DNA from: Azospirillum humicireducens
GTDB taxonomy: Bacteria; Pseudomonadota; Alphaproteobacteria; Azospirillales; Azospirillaceae
Direction: 5' to 3'
Assembly: GCF_001639105.2 (NCBI RefSeq)
Contig: NZ_CP015285.1
Span: forward strand, 798,501 to 862,500
DNA: 64,000 nucleotides
Part shown: positions 25,097-35,600 of the stretch, one piece after another
How the letters are laid out: each line of letters starts with the position of its first letter
How positions within the stretch are numbered: position 1 is the stretch's first letter
Position numbers and translations under genes: made by a program
Notes under the pieces: generated by a model
The model's input: the letters and a program-made list of their open reading frames with translations, nothing else
Told to the model about the DNA's origin: nothing
Database searches by the model: none

Positions 25097-25306
25097 CGGT
25101 TGATGGCTTGTGCCGTCGGCGGTTCGGCAACGGCTGACGGGACACCGGGTAACAGGAAGCAGTGATGGGACAGGGCCGCATGGCAGTTTCTGTGATGGCG
25201 GGTTCTGGGTAGATACATGGTTGGGGGTGGGGCGGACGGGCCGGGCAACCGGGACCGGGCGCTCCTTTCGTCTTTTTCAATGGGGTAATGCGGGGGCACC
25301 GATCGC

Positions 25307-27307
<2,001 letters not shown>

Positions 27308-27333
27308 TCCGGAAGTCTTATCGTTCGAGACGA

Positions 27334-27365
27334 AGCGGGGGCCGGAAGGCCTCCGTTTTCGTTTG
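27334..27365 (+). terminator. Intrinsic terminator after rpoD
   Basis: CGGGGGCC pairs with GGCCTCCG (one G-T pair) around a GGAA loop, followed by TTTTCGTTT, about 30 bases after the rpoD stop. Confidence 0.7.
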
Positions 27366-27441
27366 CGGCCTTCTTGCGTCGGAACGATGAACGAGGGGTT
27401 GCATTCCCCCGGAGCTTTGTCGCAAAGTGCGCCCCGCGGTA

Positions 27442-27517
27442 GGGCCTGTAGTTCAGCGGTTAGAACGCGCCGCTCATAACGGTGTTGTCGTCGGTTCGAA
27501 TCCGGCCGGGCCCACCA
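27442..27517 (+). tRNA. tRNA with CAU anticodon, probably Ile2 (attachment site)
   Basis: 76 nt with encoded CCA. The acceptor stem GGGCCTG pairs with CGGGCCC (one G-U), the anticodon loop is CTCATAA, and the T arm has GTTCGAAT. A CAU anticodon can be elongator Met or the lysidine-modified Ile2; the G1-C72 start and the loop CTCATAA resemble Ile2, but this is not certain. The integrase gene on the opposite strand ends inside it, so this is the target of the integrative element, whose left end is here. Confidence 0.93.
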
Positions 27518-28932
27518 CTCTTTTCAAGGGTTTCCGGCAGGTCGCCGTCGTCGTCCTCGCCGTCGCGGCACGCAAGCGGCACGCAATCGCCGAATTCCGT
27601 GTTCCGGTAGAGCGGCATGGCTGCCTTCAGCTCCTGCCGGATCGCACTCACCGTGCCGCTCGACACGCCCGTCCGCCGGACCACCTCGGCATGCGGCACG
27701 CCGGACAGGATGAGCTGCCGGACCTCCCGACGCTTGTCTTCGCCTATCCCGTGCCGGTATGCCCGGCCGGTGAGGCTGATCTCGATCCCAGAGTCGGGGA
27801 CTGGCTGCGGGCAATCGATCCGGGCGTGCTTCAGGTGCTTGCGCACCGCCCCCATCACCGCTTCGATAGCTTCCAAGGCGTCGGCCAGGAAGCCGGGCTC
27901 GTAGGGCGCGTAGATCGACGTGGTTGCGGCCGAGCCGTCCGGCAGGTGGCCCAGGAACAGGCTGATCTGCTCGGTGGGAACCCGCCGCTTGCGCATCTCG
28001 CGTGCCATGCCGTGCCGGATCGAATATGGAGTGACACGCTCGTCCAGCCCTGCTGCTTCGCGGGTGATCCGCCACATGTGCAGGATGGAGCGGATCGGCT
28101 GGTTCCGATAGCTGACGTACCGGCCACTTTTCCCCACCGGCTGACTGAGCCATGGGCGCAACGTCGGCGAGACCGGCACCACCGGGCGGAACTTCTTGTT
28201 CTGGACGCGGCCGGGTGGGTTGAGGTCGAGAAGCCCATGTTCCGGGTCGTGCTGTGCCGGTTCGAGGTCCAGAACGGCCGCCGGGCGGGCCAACGTGTTG
28301 GAGGCGATCAGCAGGAACAGCAGCATGTGGCGTGATTGCGCCGCGTCGATGAGACGCGCCAGTTCCTCCGGGGTGATCGGACGGCCTTTCGGCTGGCGCG
28401 CCCGCTTGGCCTCCGCCGTGACCGTCCCGAAGATGTGAGGAACCTCGCTCAGCTCCTGCCATTTCCTGGCGCGGTTCAGCGCCGCCCGCCCGACCGACAG
28501 GATGCGATCGATGCCGCTGGCACCGGTTCCCCGGGAGGCCAGCCATTCGCGGAACCGGCGCTGCTCGTGAGGCGTGATGTCGGCAACCGTACGCCCTGTC
28601 CAGAATTCCTGCCAGTAGGACAGGCCGAGCCATTGCGTTCGGGAACTCGGCAGGTGCTGGGCGTAGTCGTTCCAGTAGTTCAGCAGGATGGTTTCGATGA
28701 GGACGCGATTTGGGGCTGCGTTTCGGGGACGCTCGTTCTCGACGACCCAGGCGGCGAGGAGGAGGCCTGCCTCTTGAAAGTCTGACGTGCCAAGGCTGAC
28801 ACGGCATGTCTGTCGCGTTCCGGACTCGTACCAAGTCCGGCACCATGCGTCGTCCGCGCCGTCACGGCCGGGCTTCTTGCTGAGCCAGTATTGTCCGATC
28901 TGGCCAGGACGCTGTTCACGACGTTTGCGCAT
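27460..28932 (-). CDS. Tyrosine recombinase (integrase) of the integrative element
   Basis: 490 aa site-specific recombinase. The catalytic set is visible: first Arg in NTLARPAAVLDLE, His-x-x-Arg in YSIRHGMAREM, His in FLGHLPDG and the nucleophile Tyr in TSIYAPYEP. After the catalytic domain there is a second helix-turn-helix (RREVRQLILSGVPHAEVVRRTGVSSGTVSAI), which is unusual for this family. The last 18 residues are encoded by the antisense strand of the tRNA gene, so the attachment core lies inside the reading frame. The start at 28932 is chosen on N-terminal sequence; 28995 is possible. Confidence 0.92.
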   Translation of the reverse strand: MRKRREQRPGQIGQYWLSKKPGRDGADDAWCRTWYESGTRQTCRVSLGTSDFQEAGLLLAAWVVENERPRNAAPNRVLIETILLNYWNDYAQHLPSSRTQWLGLSYWQEFWTGRTVADITPHEQRRFREWLASRGTGASGIDRILSVGRAALNRARKWQELSEVPHIFGTVTAEAKRARQPKGRPITPEELARLIDAAQSRHMLLFLLIASNTLARPAAVLDLEPAQHDPEHGLLDLNPPGRVQNKKFRPVVPVSPTLRPWLSQPVGKSGRYVSYRNQPIRSILHMWRITREAAGLDERVTPYSIRHGMAREMRKRRVPTEQISLFLGHLPDGSAATTSIYAPYEPGFLADALEAIEAVMGAVRKHLKHARIDCPQPVPDSGIEISLTGRAYRHGIGEDKRREVRQLILSGVPHAEVVRRTGVSSGTVSAIRQELKAAMPLYRNTEFGDCVPLACRDGEDDDGDLPETLEKSGGPGRIRTDDNTVMSGAF

Positions 28933-29126
28933 GGTGGCACCGACTGCTTTTCCACATACTCGCCAAGCTGTCGCATCGTATAGAAGATGTGGCAACCAAC
29001 CCGAGTATAACCCAACCTTCCCCGTATTCGCTCTGCGCGAATGGTGGATGGCTTAACCCTCAGCAGGTTTGCCGCCTCCCGTTCAGTCATCAGCTGAGGA
29101 ATGTGGGTATCGGTGTGCTCAATCAT
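28680..29126 (-). CDS. Excisionase-like helix-turn-helix protein
   Basis: 148 aa if read to its stop. The N-terminal ~60 residues are a MerR/excisionase-type winged helix (LMTEREAANLLRVKPSTIRAERIRGRLGYTRVG then a Tyr-rich wing), as in HTH_17 proteins that act as recombination directionality factors. The C-terminal half is Ser/Pro/Arg-rich, overlaps the integrase gene by about 250 bases in another frame and looks like a by-product of it. The gene order (xis-like immediately before int) supports a role in excision. The real length may be shorter only if an unseen stop exists. Confidence 0.65.
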   Translation of the reverse strand: MIEHTDTHIPQLMTEREAANLLRVKPSTIRAERIRGRLGYTRVGCHIFYTMRQLGEYVEKQSVPPCANVVNSVLARSDNTGSARSPAVTARTTHGAGLGTSPERDRHAVSALARQTFKRQASSSPPGSSRTSVPETQPQIASSSKPSC

Positions 29127-29444
29127 GGAATTTAGCTGCCAGCTTCTTGAAGCAGGGCGCAATGCCGTCTTGTAGATGGCAGATCGTTTCTTGCAAGCCG
29201 CTCGTCAATCCATGGGCGATTTGGCTTCCAACGTAGATTCGGCGGCAACGGCTTGGGCATTCGTGCAGTGGAGTACCGTTGCGTGGTTGGGCGTAGCGCA
29301 AAAAGAAGCCATGGCGTAGGGCGTCACGGTGGGGAAATCGAGCATACGGGCAATCGGCATAGAGGAAGAGGGCTACGGGGAAGACCGTGACGGGCCTGAA
29401 GACTGGAGGAGAGGCCTCCGGCCGGTCCGTCGCGGAGACCTGCC
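29127..29444. other. Control region between the excisionase-like gene and ardC
   Basis: About 320 bases, divergent, with no supported protein (a 60-codon minus frame at 29119-29301 has no recognisable content). The end of the region (29405-29444) carries a leader motif also found before the ParB-like gene at 30412-30452. Confidence 0.45.
29408..29440 (+). promoter_or_regulatory. Leader motif copy 1 (before ardC)
   Basis: GAGAGGCCTCCGGCCG followed by CCGTCGCGGAGACC ends a few bases before the ardC ATG. CTCCG and CGGAG can pair, giving a hairpin that includes the ribosome binding site (GGAG). A near copy precedes the next gene. Confidence 0.5.
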
Positions 29445-30404
29445 ATGCCTCATGCCCTGCGAGACGCCCAGCCTGCTTCCGGGCGCGTCAGCCTCTATGC
29501 CGAGATCACTGCCCGGATCATCGCCGAACTGGAAGCCGGGCGGCTGCCCTGGGTGCAGCCCTGGGGGAGCGCGGACACTGCCTCCCTCGGCCTGCCGCGC
29601 AACGCCTCTTCCGGGAGGGCCTATTCGGGGATCAACGTCCTGATCCTATGGGGCGCCGTTTTCGCCGGCGGCTTCTCCGGCCAGAACTGGCTGACCTACC
29701 GGCAAGCTCGGTCGCTGGGCGGCACTGTCCGCCGGGGCGAGCGCGGCACCACATTGGTCTATGCCGACCGCTTCGTTCCCGACCGCGAGCGCCTTCGAGC
29801 GCGCGAGGAAGGTGAGACCGCCCAGCCGATCCCGTTCCTCAAGCGCTTTACCGTCTTCAACACCGACCAGTGCGAGGGCCTGCCCGAGAACATCGCCCCG
29901 ATGCCGCCGCCGATTCCGGCGGGACTGATCCTGCCACGGGCCGAAGCGCTGATCCGCGCCAGCGGGGTGGAGGTCCGCATCGGCGGCGACCGGGCCTTTT
30001 ACCATCTCCAGCACGATTACGTGCAGGTGCCGGCTCCCCAGAGCTTCTTCGAGCCGGTCAACTGGCACCGCACGGCGCTGCATGAGCTGGGTCACAGCAC
30101 CGGCCATCCCAGCCGGCTGGGCCGCGACCTGTCCGGCGCCTTCGGCTCCCGGAAATACGCGTTCGAGGAGCTGGTGGCGGAGATCGCCTCGGCCTTTCTC
30201 TGCGCGGCCCTCGGCATCGTACCCACCGTCCGCCATGCCGACTACATCGGCACCTGGCTGGAGGTGCTGCGCGAGGACGATCGCGCCATCGTCCGGGCCG
30301 CCAGTCAGGCCAGCCGAGCCGCTGATTATCTGCTCGCTTGCCTGCCCGAAGGCACCATGCCCGGAAGAGAGGAAGAGGGGGGTGGGGATCGGGGGGACGG
30401 GTGA
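29445..30404 (+). CDS. ardC: ArdC-like antirestriction protein
   Basis: 319 aa. The N-terminal ssDNA-binding domain is recognisable (YAEITARIIAELEAGRLPWVQPW, SGRAYSGINVLILW), and the C-terminal zincin-like domain has HRTALHELGHSTGHPSRLGR with the HExxH metal site and a conserved LVAEIASAFL helix. ArdC proteins on conjugative elements protect incoming single-stranded DNA against host restriction. It is the first gene of the rightward transcribed element block and shares a leader motif with the following ParB-like gene, 48 bases away. Confidence 0.92.
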   Translation: MPHALRDAQPASGRVSLYAEITARIIAELEAGRLPWVQPWGSADTASLGLPRNASSGRAYSGINVLILWGAVFAGGFSGQNWLTYRQARSLGGTVRRGERGTTLVYADRFVPDRERLRAREEGETAQPIPFLKRFTVFNTDQCEGLPENIAPMPPPIPAGLILPRAEALIRASGVEVRIGGDRAFYHLQHDYVQVPAPQSFFEPVNWHRTALHELGHSTGHPSRLGRDLSGAFGSRKYAFEELVAEIASAFLCAALGIVPTVRHADYIGTWLEVLREDDRAIVRAASQASRAADYLLACLPEGTMPGREEEGGGDRGDG

Positions 30405-30413
30405 GGAGATCGG

Positions 30414-30444
30414 GAGAGAGGCTCCCGGCCGCCCGTCGCGGAGA
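30414..30444 (+). promoter_or_regulatory. Leader motif copy 2 (before the ParB-like gene)
   Basis: GAGAGAGGCTCCCGGCCG then CCCGTCGCGGAGATC, aligned with the copy before ardC: shared core GAGAGGC, TCC(C/G)GGCCG, CCGTCGCGGAGA. The paired CTCC and GGAG are conserved in both, and the ATG follows by 8-9 bases. Confidence 0.5.
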
Positions 30445-30452
30445 TCATCCCC

Positions 30453-32618
30453 ATGGCCATCGCCAAGATCGTCCTCAGCGCCTCGCGCGACATTCCCTTC
30501 AACAAGCTGGTGCTGTCCCAGGCCAACGTCCGCAAACTCAAGGCCGGCGTCTCCATCAAGGACCTCGCCGAGGACATCGCCCGGCGCACCCTGCTGCACG
30601 GGCTCACCGTCCGGCCGGTGCTCGACGCCGAGGGCAACGAGACCGGAGTCTATGAGGTGCCGGTCGGCGGCCGCCGCTTCCGGGCGCTGGAGCTGCTGGT
30701 CAGGCAGAAGCGCATGAGCCGGACCCAGCCGGTGCCCTGCGTGGTGCGCAGCGGCGGCCTCGCCGAGGAGGACTCGCTGGCCGAGAACCTGCAGCGCGAG
30801 CCGCTGCATCCGCTCGACCAGTTCCGCGCCTTCCACACCCTGCGTGAGGCGGGCCTCGGCGAGGAGGAGATCGCCGCCCGCTTCTTCGTCGCCCCCGGCG
30901 TGGTGAAGCAGCGCCTCAAGCTGGCCGCCGTCGCGCCGGCGCTGCTCGACGCTTATGCCGAGGAGCGGATGACGCTGGAGCAGCTGATGGCCTTCACCGT
31001 CACCGACGACCGGACGCGCCAGGAGCAGGTGTGGGAGACGCTGTCCAAATCCTACAGCCGCGAGCCGTATCAGATCCGCCGGTTGCTGACCGAGGGGGCG
31101 GTGCGGGCGTCGGACAAGCGGGCGCTGTTCGTCGGGCTGGAGACCTATGCGGCGGCCGGCGGCATGGTGATGCGCGACCTGTTCCAGCACGACGACGGCG
31201 GCTGGCTGCAGGACCCGGCGCTGCTCGACCGGCTGGTCGCCGGGAAGCTGGAGGCCGAGGCCGCCACCATCCAGGCCGAGGGCTGGAAATGGGTGGAGGT
31301 GGCGCTGGGCTTCCCCTATGGGCACAGCCGGGGCCTGCGCCGGCTGGCCGGCGAGCCGGTGCCGCTGACCGAGGCCGAACAGGCCACCTACGACGCGCTG
31401 CACGCCGAGTACGAGCAACTGGAGAACACCGATCCGGCCGACCTGGAGGCGCTGGAGACGGCGTCGCAGCGGCTCAACGCCATCGACGTGGCGCTGCGGG
31501 AGCTGGAGGAGCGGCCGCTGGTCTTCGAGTCGGCCGAGGTGGCGCGGGCGGGGGTGTTCGTCAGCGTCGATGCCGAGGGCCGGCTCCAGGTCGACCGCGG
31601 CTATGTCCGTCCGGAGGATGAGGCGCCGGTCGAGCCGGTGCCGGTGGCCGGCAGCAACGACGCCCCGGCAGTTGAACCGGCGGGCGGTGCCGGCAGCACC
31701 ACCGGCCCTGTTGCGGCCCAGCCCGCCGCCATCAGCGGCGGCAGCCGGGTGTCGGCGCCGGTCCCTATCCCCGCCACCGGATCGGACGGTGCGGATGAGG
31801 AGGACGCCATCCGGCCGCTGCCCGACCGGCTGCTGACCGAGCTGAGCGTCCACCGCACCCTGGCGCTGCGCGACGCGCTGGCCCGCGATCCCGACACCGC
31901 CTTCCTGGCGGCGCTCCACGCGCTGTGCCTGCGCCTGTTCTATCACCGGGGCAGCGGCTCCTGCCTCGACCTGGAGGTGAAGAGCGCGACCTTCAGCGTG
32001 CAGCCGCCGGACCTCGCCACCAGCGCCGCGGCGAAGGCGATCGACACCCGCCAGCGCCTGTGGGTCGAGCAGTTGCCGCGGGAGCCGGACGAGCTGTGGA
32101 CGGTGCTGCTGGGGTTCGACGGCGACAGCCGGGCGGCGCTGTTCGCCCACTGCGTCTCTCTGGGCGTCAACGCCGTGCATGAGTCCTGGAACCGGGCGCC
32201 GCAGCGTGCCGCCCACGCCGACGTGCTGGCCGGGGCGGTCGGGCTGGACATGGTGGCGGCAGGCTGGACCGCGACGGTGGACAGCTATCTCGGCCGGGTG
32301 CCGAAGATGCGCATCCTCGAAGCGGTGCGGGAGGCGCGGGGCGCCGAGGCGGCCCGGCTGATCGACCATCTGCGCAAAGGCGACATGGCGAAGGAGGCCG
32401 AGCGGCTGCTCGCCGGCAGCGGCTGGCTGCCGGAACCGCTGCGCGCCCGGTCGGAGGAAGCTCCAACGGCCGGGGATGGAGACGGGGTCGATTATGGGGA
32501 CGCGGTTGACAGCGGCGACAGCGTCGGCGGTGCGGGCACCGATGCTCTGCCCGCTTTCCTGACCGGCGCCGGTGGTCCGGGGGATGAGGAAGAGGAGGCT
32601 CCCGCCAAGGCAGCCTGA
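30453..32618 (+). CDS. ParB/RepB/Spo0J family protein (large, element type)
   Basis: 721 aa. Residues ~15-130 form the ParB N-terminal domain (LVLSQANVRKLKAGVSIKDLAEDIARRTLLHGLTVRPV in abbreviated form, then VPVGGRRFRALELL and the box ENLQREPLHPLDQ). A KorB-like helix-turn-helix follows (IAARFFVAPGVVKQRLKLA). The long C-terminal part (residues ~300-700) contains coiled-coil and a Pro/Ala/Gly-rich linker. ParB domains of this type bind and hydrolyse CTP; large versions on ICEs are of unclear role and may not act in segregation, because separate ParA genes lie far away at 49121. Confidence 0.88.
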   Translation: MAIAKIVLSASRDIPFNKLVLSQANVRKLKAGVSIKDLAEDIARRTLLHGLTVRPVLDAEGNETGVYEVPVGGRRFRALELLVRQKRMSRTQPVPCVVRSGGLAEEDSLAENLQREPLHPLDQFRAFHTLREAGLGEEEIAARFFVAPGVVKQRLKLAAVAPALLDAYAEERMTLEQLMAFTVTDDRTRQEQVWETLSKSYSREPYQIRRLLTEGAVRASDKRALFVGLETYAAAGGMVMRDLFQHDDGGWLQDPALLDRLVAGKLEAEAATIQAEGWKWVEVALGFPYGHSRGLRRLAGEPVPLTEAEQATYDALHAEYEQLENTDPADLEALETASQRLNAIDVALRELEERPLVFESAEVARAGVFVSVDAEGRLQVDRGYVRPEDEAPVEPVPVAGSNDAPAVEPAGGAGSTTGPVAAQPAAISGGSRVSAPVPIPATGSDGADEEDAIRPLPDRLLTELSVHRTLALRDALARDPDTAFLAALHALCLRLFYHRGSGSCLDLEVKSATFSVQPPDLATSAAAKAIDTRQRLWVEQLPREPDELWTVLLGFDGDSRAALFAHCVSLGVNAVHESWNRAPQRAAHADVLAGAVGLDMVAAGWTATVDSYLGRVPKMRILEAVREARGAEAARLIDHLRKGDMAKEAERLLAGSGWLPEPLRARSEEAPTAGDGDGVDYGDAVDSGDSVGGAGTDALPAFLTGAGGPGDEEEEAPAKAA

Positions 32619-32627
32619 TCGCGGTGT

Positions 32628-32654
32628 GGCGGAGCGGCGCCCGGCCGCTCCGCC
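32628..32654 (+). terminator. Hairpin after the ParB-like gene
   Basis: GGCGGAGCGG (32628-32637) pairs with CCGCTCCGCC (32645-32654), a 10-bp stem, followed by TTCTTCCCTTCC. It may partly terminate transcription ahead of the helicase gene. Confidence 0.5.
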
Positions 32655-32684
32655 TTCTTCCCTTCCTTCATCCGGAGGTTCGCT

Positions 32685-35600
32685 ATGACCATGACCGCCG
32701 ATGCCCGCGGTTTCCCCGCGGACGCCCGTGCCGCCGCGCGCGGAACCGCGGGCGCCGCCCTGTTCGCCGTCGCCGAGCGGCTGTTGCCCGACCTCGAACG
32801 CGGCCGTGCCATCGACACCACCGCGCTGCGCACCGCGATGACGGCGGCCTTCGGCGGCACCGACGCAGAAGGCGCCTGGACCTGGAAGCTGGCCTACGAT
32901 GCCGGCGAGGCCGCGCAGCTTCTGTTCCTCCGCCGTTTCGGCACCGCCATGCGCCTCCGGGCCGGTGACCCGGCGGCCTTCGCGGCGCTGCTGGCGCGGG
33001 TGGCGGCGCTGCTGCCGTCCCAGACCCGCCGCTCCGAGGAGAGCCAGGCCCGCCAGCAGTTCTCGACCCCGCTGCCGCTGGCTGCTGCGGTCGCCGCGGC
33101 CGCGGCGCTGACCCCGGCCGACCGTGTGCTGGAGCCCTCCGCCGGCACCGGCCTGCTGGCCATCTTCGCCGAGTTGGCCGGGGCCTCGCTCGCCCTCAAC
33201 GAGCTGGCGGACTGCCGGGCCGGCCTGCTGGAGCGGCTGTTTCCCGGCGTGCCGGTGACCCGGTTCGACGCCGCCAGCCTGCACGATCACCTCGACCCGG
33301 CGGTGGTGCCGACGGTGGTGCTGATGAACCCGCCCTTCTCGGCCCTGGCCGCGGTGGACGGCCGGGTGGCCGACGCCGCGTTCCGGCACATCGCCGCGGC
33401 CCTGGCTCGGCTGGCCGAGGGCGGGCGCCTCGTCGCCGTCACCGGCGCCGGGCTGTCCCCGGATCATCCCGCGTGGCGGGACGCCTTCACCCGCGTGCAG
33501 GAGCGCGGCCGGGTCGTTTTCTCCGCCGCCGTTGACGGCAGGGTCTACGCCCGCCACGGCACCACCGTCGATACCCGCCTCACCGTCATCGACCGCATCC
33601 CGGCCGAGGACCCGACCGTCATCCCTGTCTCCTTGGGCACCGCCCCCGACGTCGCGACGCTGCTCGGCTGGGTCCGACAGGCCGTTCCGTGCCGTGCACC
33701 GATGGCAGCGTCCACAGCACCGCTCCAGTCGATGATGGCTCGGCCTGCGGCGGGACGAAAGGCGCGCCGGGCAATGCCCAGCCCCAGGACCATGGCGCCG
33801 ATGGAGCCGACGGCGGTCGAGCTGGTCTACGAGACGCGCGACTGGACGCCGACCGCCGACACCCGGCTGAGCGCGGGGATTTACGAACCCTACGCGCTGC
33901 AATCGATCACCATTCCCGGCGCCCGGCCGCACCCGACGCCGCTGGTCCAGTCCGCCGCCATGGCGTCAGTCGCCCCGCCCAAACCGCGCTACCGTCCGCA
34001 TCTGCCCGCCGCCCTGATCACCGGCGGCACCCTCTCCGACGCCCAGTTGGAGAGCGTCATCCTCGCCGGAGAGGCGCATGCCGGCCACCTCGCCGGCTCC
34101 TGGACGGTGGACGAGACCTTCGACACCGTCTCGGCCGCACCGGAGGGGGCCGAGGGGGCGGTGCGCTTCCGCCGCGGCTGGTTCCTCGGCGACGGCACCG
34201 GCGCCGGCAAGGGCCGGCAGGTCGCCGGCATCCTGCTCGACAACTGGCTCAAAGGACGCCAGCGCGCGCTCTGGGTCTCGAAGTCCGACACCCTGATCGA
34301 GGACGCCCAGCGCGACTGGTCGGCGCTCGGCCAGGAGCGCCTGCTGGTGACCCCGCTGTCGCGCTTTCGCCCTGGCGCCCCGATCGCGCTGGAACGCGGC
34401 ATCCTCTTCACCACCTACGCCACCCTGCGCGGCGACGGCGGCGAGAACGCCGTGCCGCGCGTCCAGCAGGTCGTCGACTGGCTCGGCCGCGACTTCGACG
34501 GGGTGATCGTCTTCGACGAGTCGCACGCCCTGCGCAACGCCGGCGGCAGCGCCGGCTTCGGCCGGGACGGCGGTCCCGTCACCCCGTCCCAGCAGGGCCG
34601 CGCCGGCCTGCGCCTTCAGCACGCCCTGCCGGACACACGGATCCTCTACGTCTCCGCCACCGGCGCCACCACCGTGCACAACCTCGCCTACGCCCAGCGC
34701 CTCGGCCTGTGGGGCGGCGCCGACTTCCCCTTCGCCACGCGCGGGGAGTTCGTTCAGGCCATTGAGGCCGGCGGCGTTGCCGCCATGGAGGTGCTGGCCC
34801 GCGACCTCAAGGCCCTCGGCCTCTACAGCGCCCGCTCGCTCTCCTTCGACGGCGTCGCCTACGAGATGGTCGAGCACCGGCTGACGCCGGGACAGATCGC
34901 GATCTACGACGCCTACGCCGCCGCCTTCCAGATCATCCACGCCAATCTGGACGCGGCGCTGGAGGCCAGCAATGTCACCGGAAGCGGAGGCACCCTGAAC
35001 CGCGCCGCCAAGGCCGCCGCCCGTTCCGCCTTCGAGAGCGCCAAACAGCGCTTCTTCAACCACCTGATCACCGCGATGAAGACGCCGACCCTGCTGCGCG
35101 CGATCGAGCGCGACCTCGCCGCCGGCCACGCGGTTGTGGTGCAGCTTGTCTCCACCGGCAAGGCGCTGATGGAGCGCCGGCTGGCCGACATCCCGACCGA
35201 GGAATGGAACGACATCCAGGTCGACATCACGCCGCGCGAATATGCCCTGGACTATCTGGCCCATTCCTTTCCGACCCAACTGCATGAACCTTTCACCGAC
35301 ACCGATGGGAACCTGTCGTCGCGGCCGGTGTGGCGGGACGGCCAGCCGGTGCTGTGCCGGGAGGCGGTCGAGCGGCGCGACCGCATGATCGAGCGGCTGG
35401 CGGCGCTGGAGCCGGTGCCGGGGGCGCTCGACCAGATCGTCCAGCGTTTCGGCGCCGAAATGGTGGCCGAGGTCACCGGCCGCTCGCGGCGTATCGTGCG
35501 CAAGCTCGACCCCGGCGGGCTGGAGCGGCTGGCGGTGGAGAGCCGCCCCGGTTCGGCCAACCTCGCCGAGACCCAGGCCTTCCTCGACGACGACAAGCGC

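Noticed and set aside
29119..29301. 60-codon minus frame near the excisionase-like gene
   Set aside because: No recognisable content or start signal; it overlaps the excisionase-like start.
29646..33932. 1428-codon minus-strand open frame
   Set aside because: It is antisense to ardC, the ParB-like gene and the methylase-helicase, all of which have clear motifs on the plus strand.
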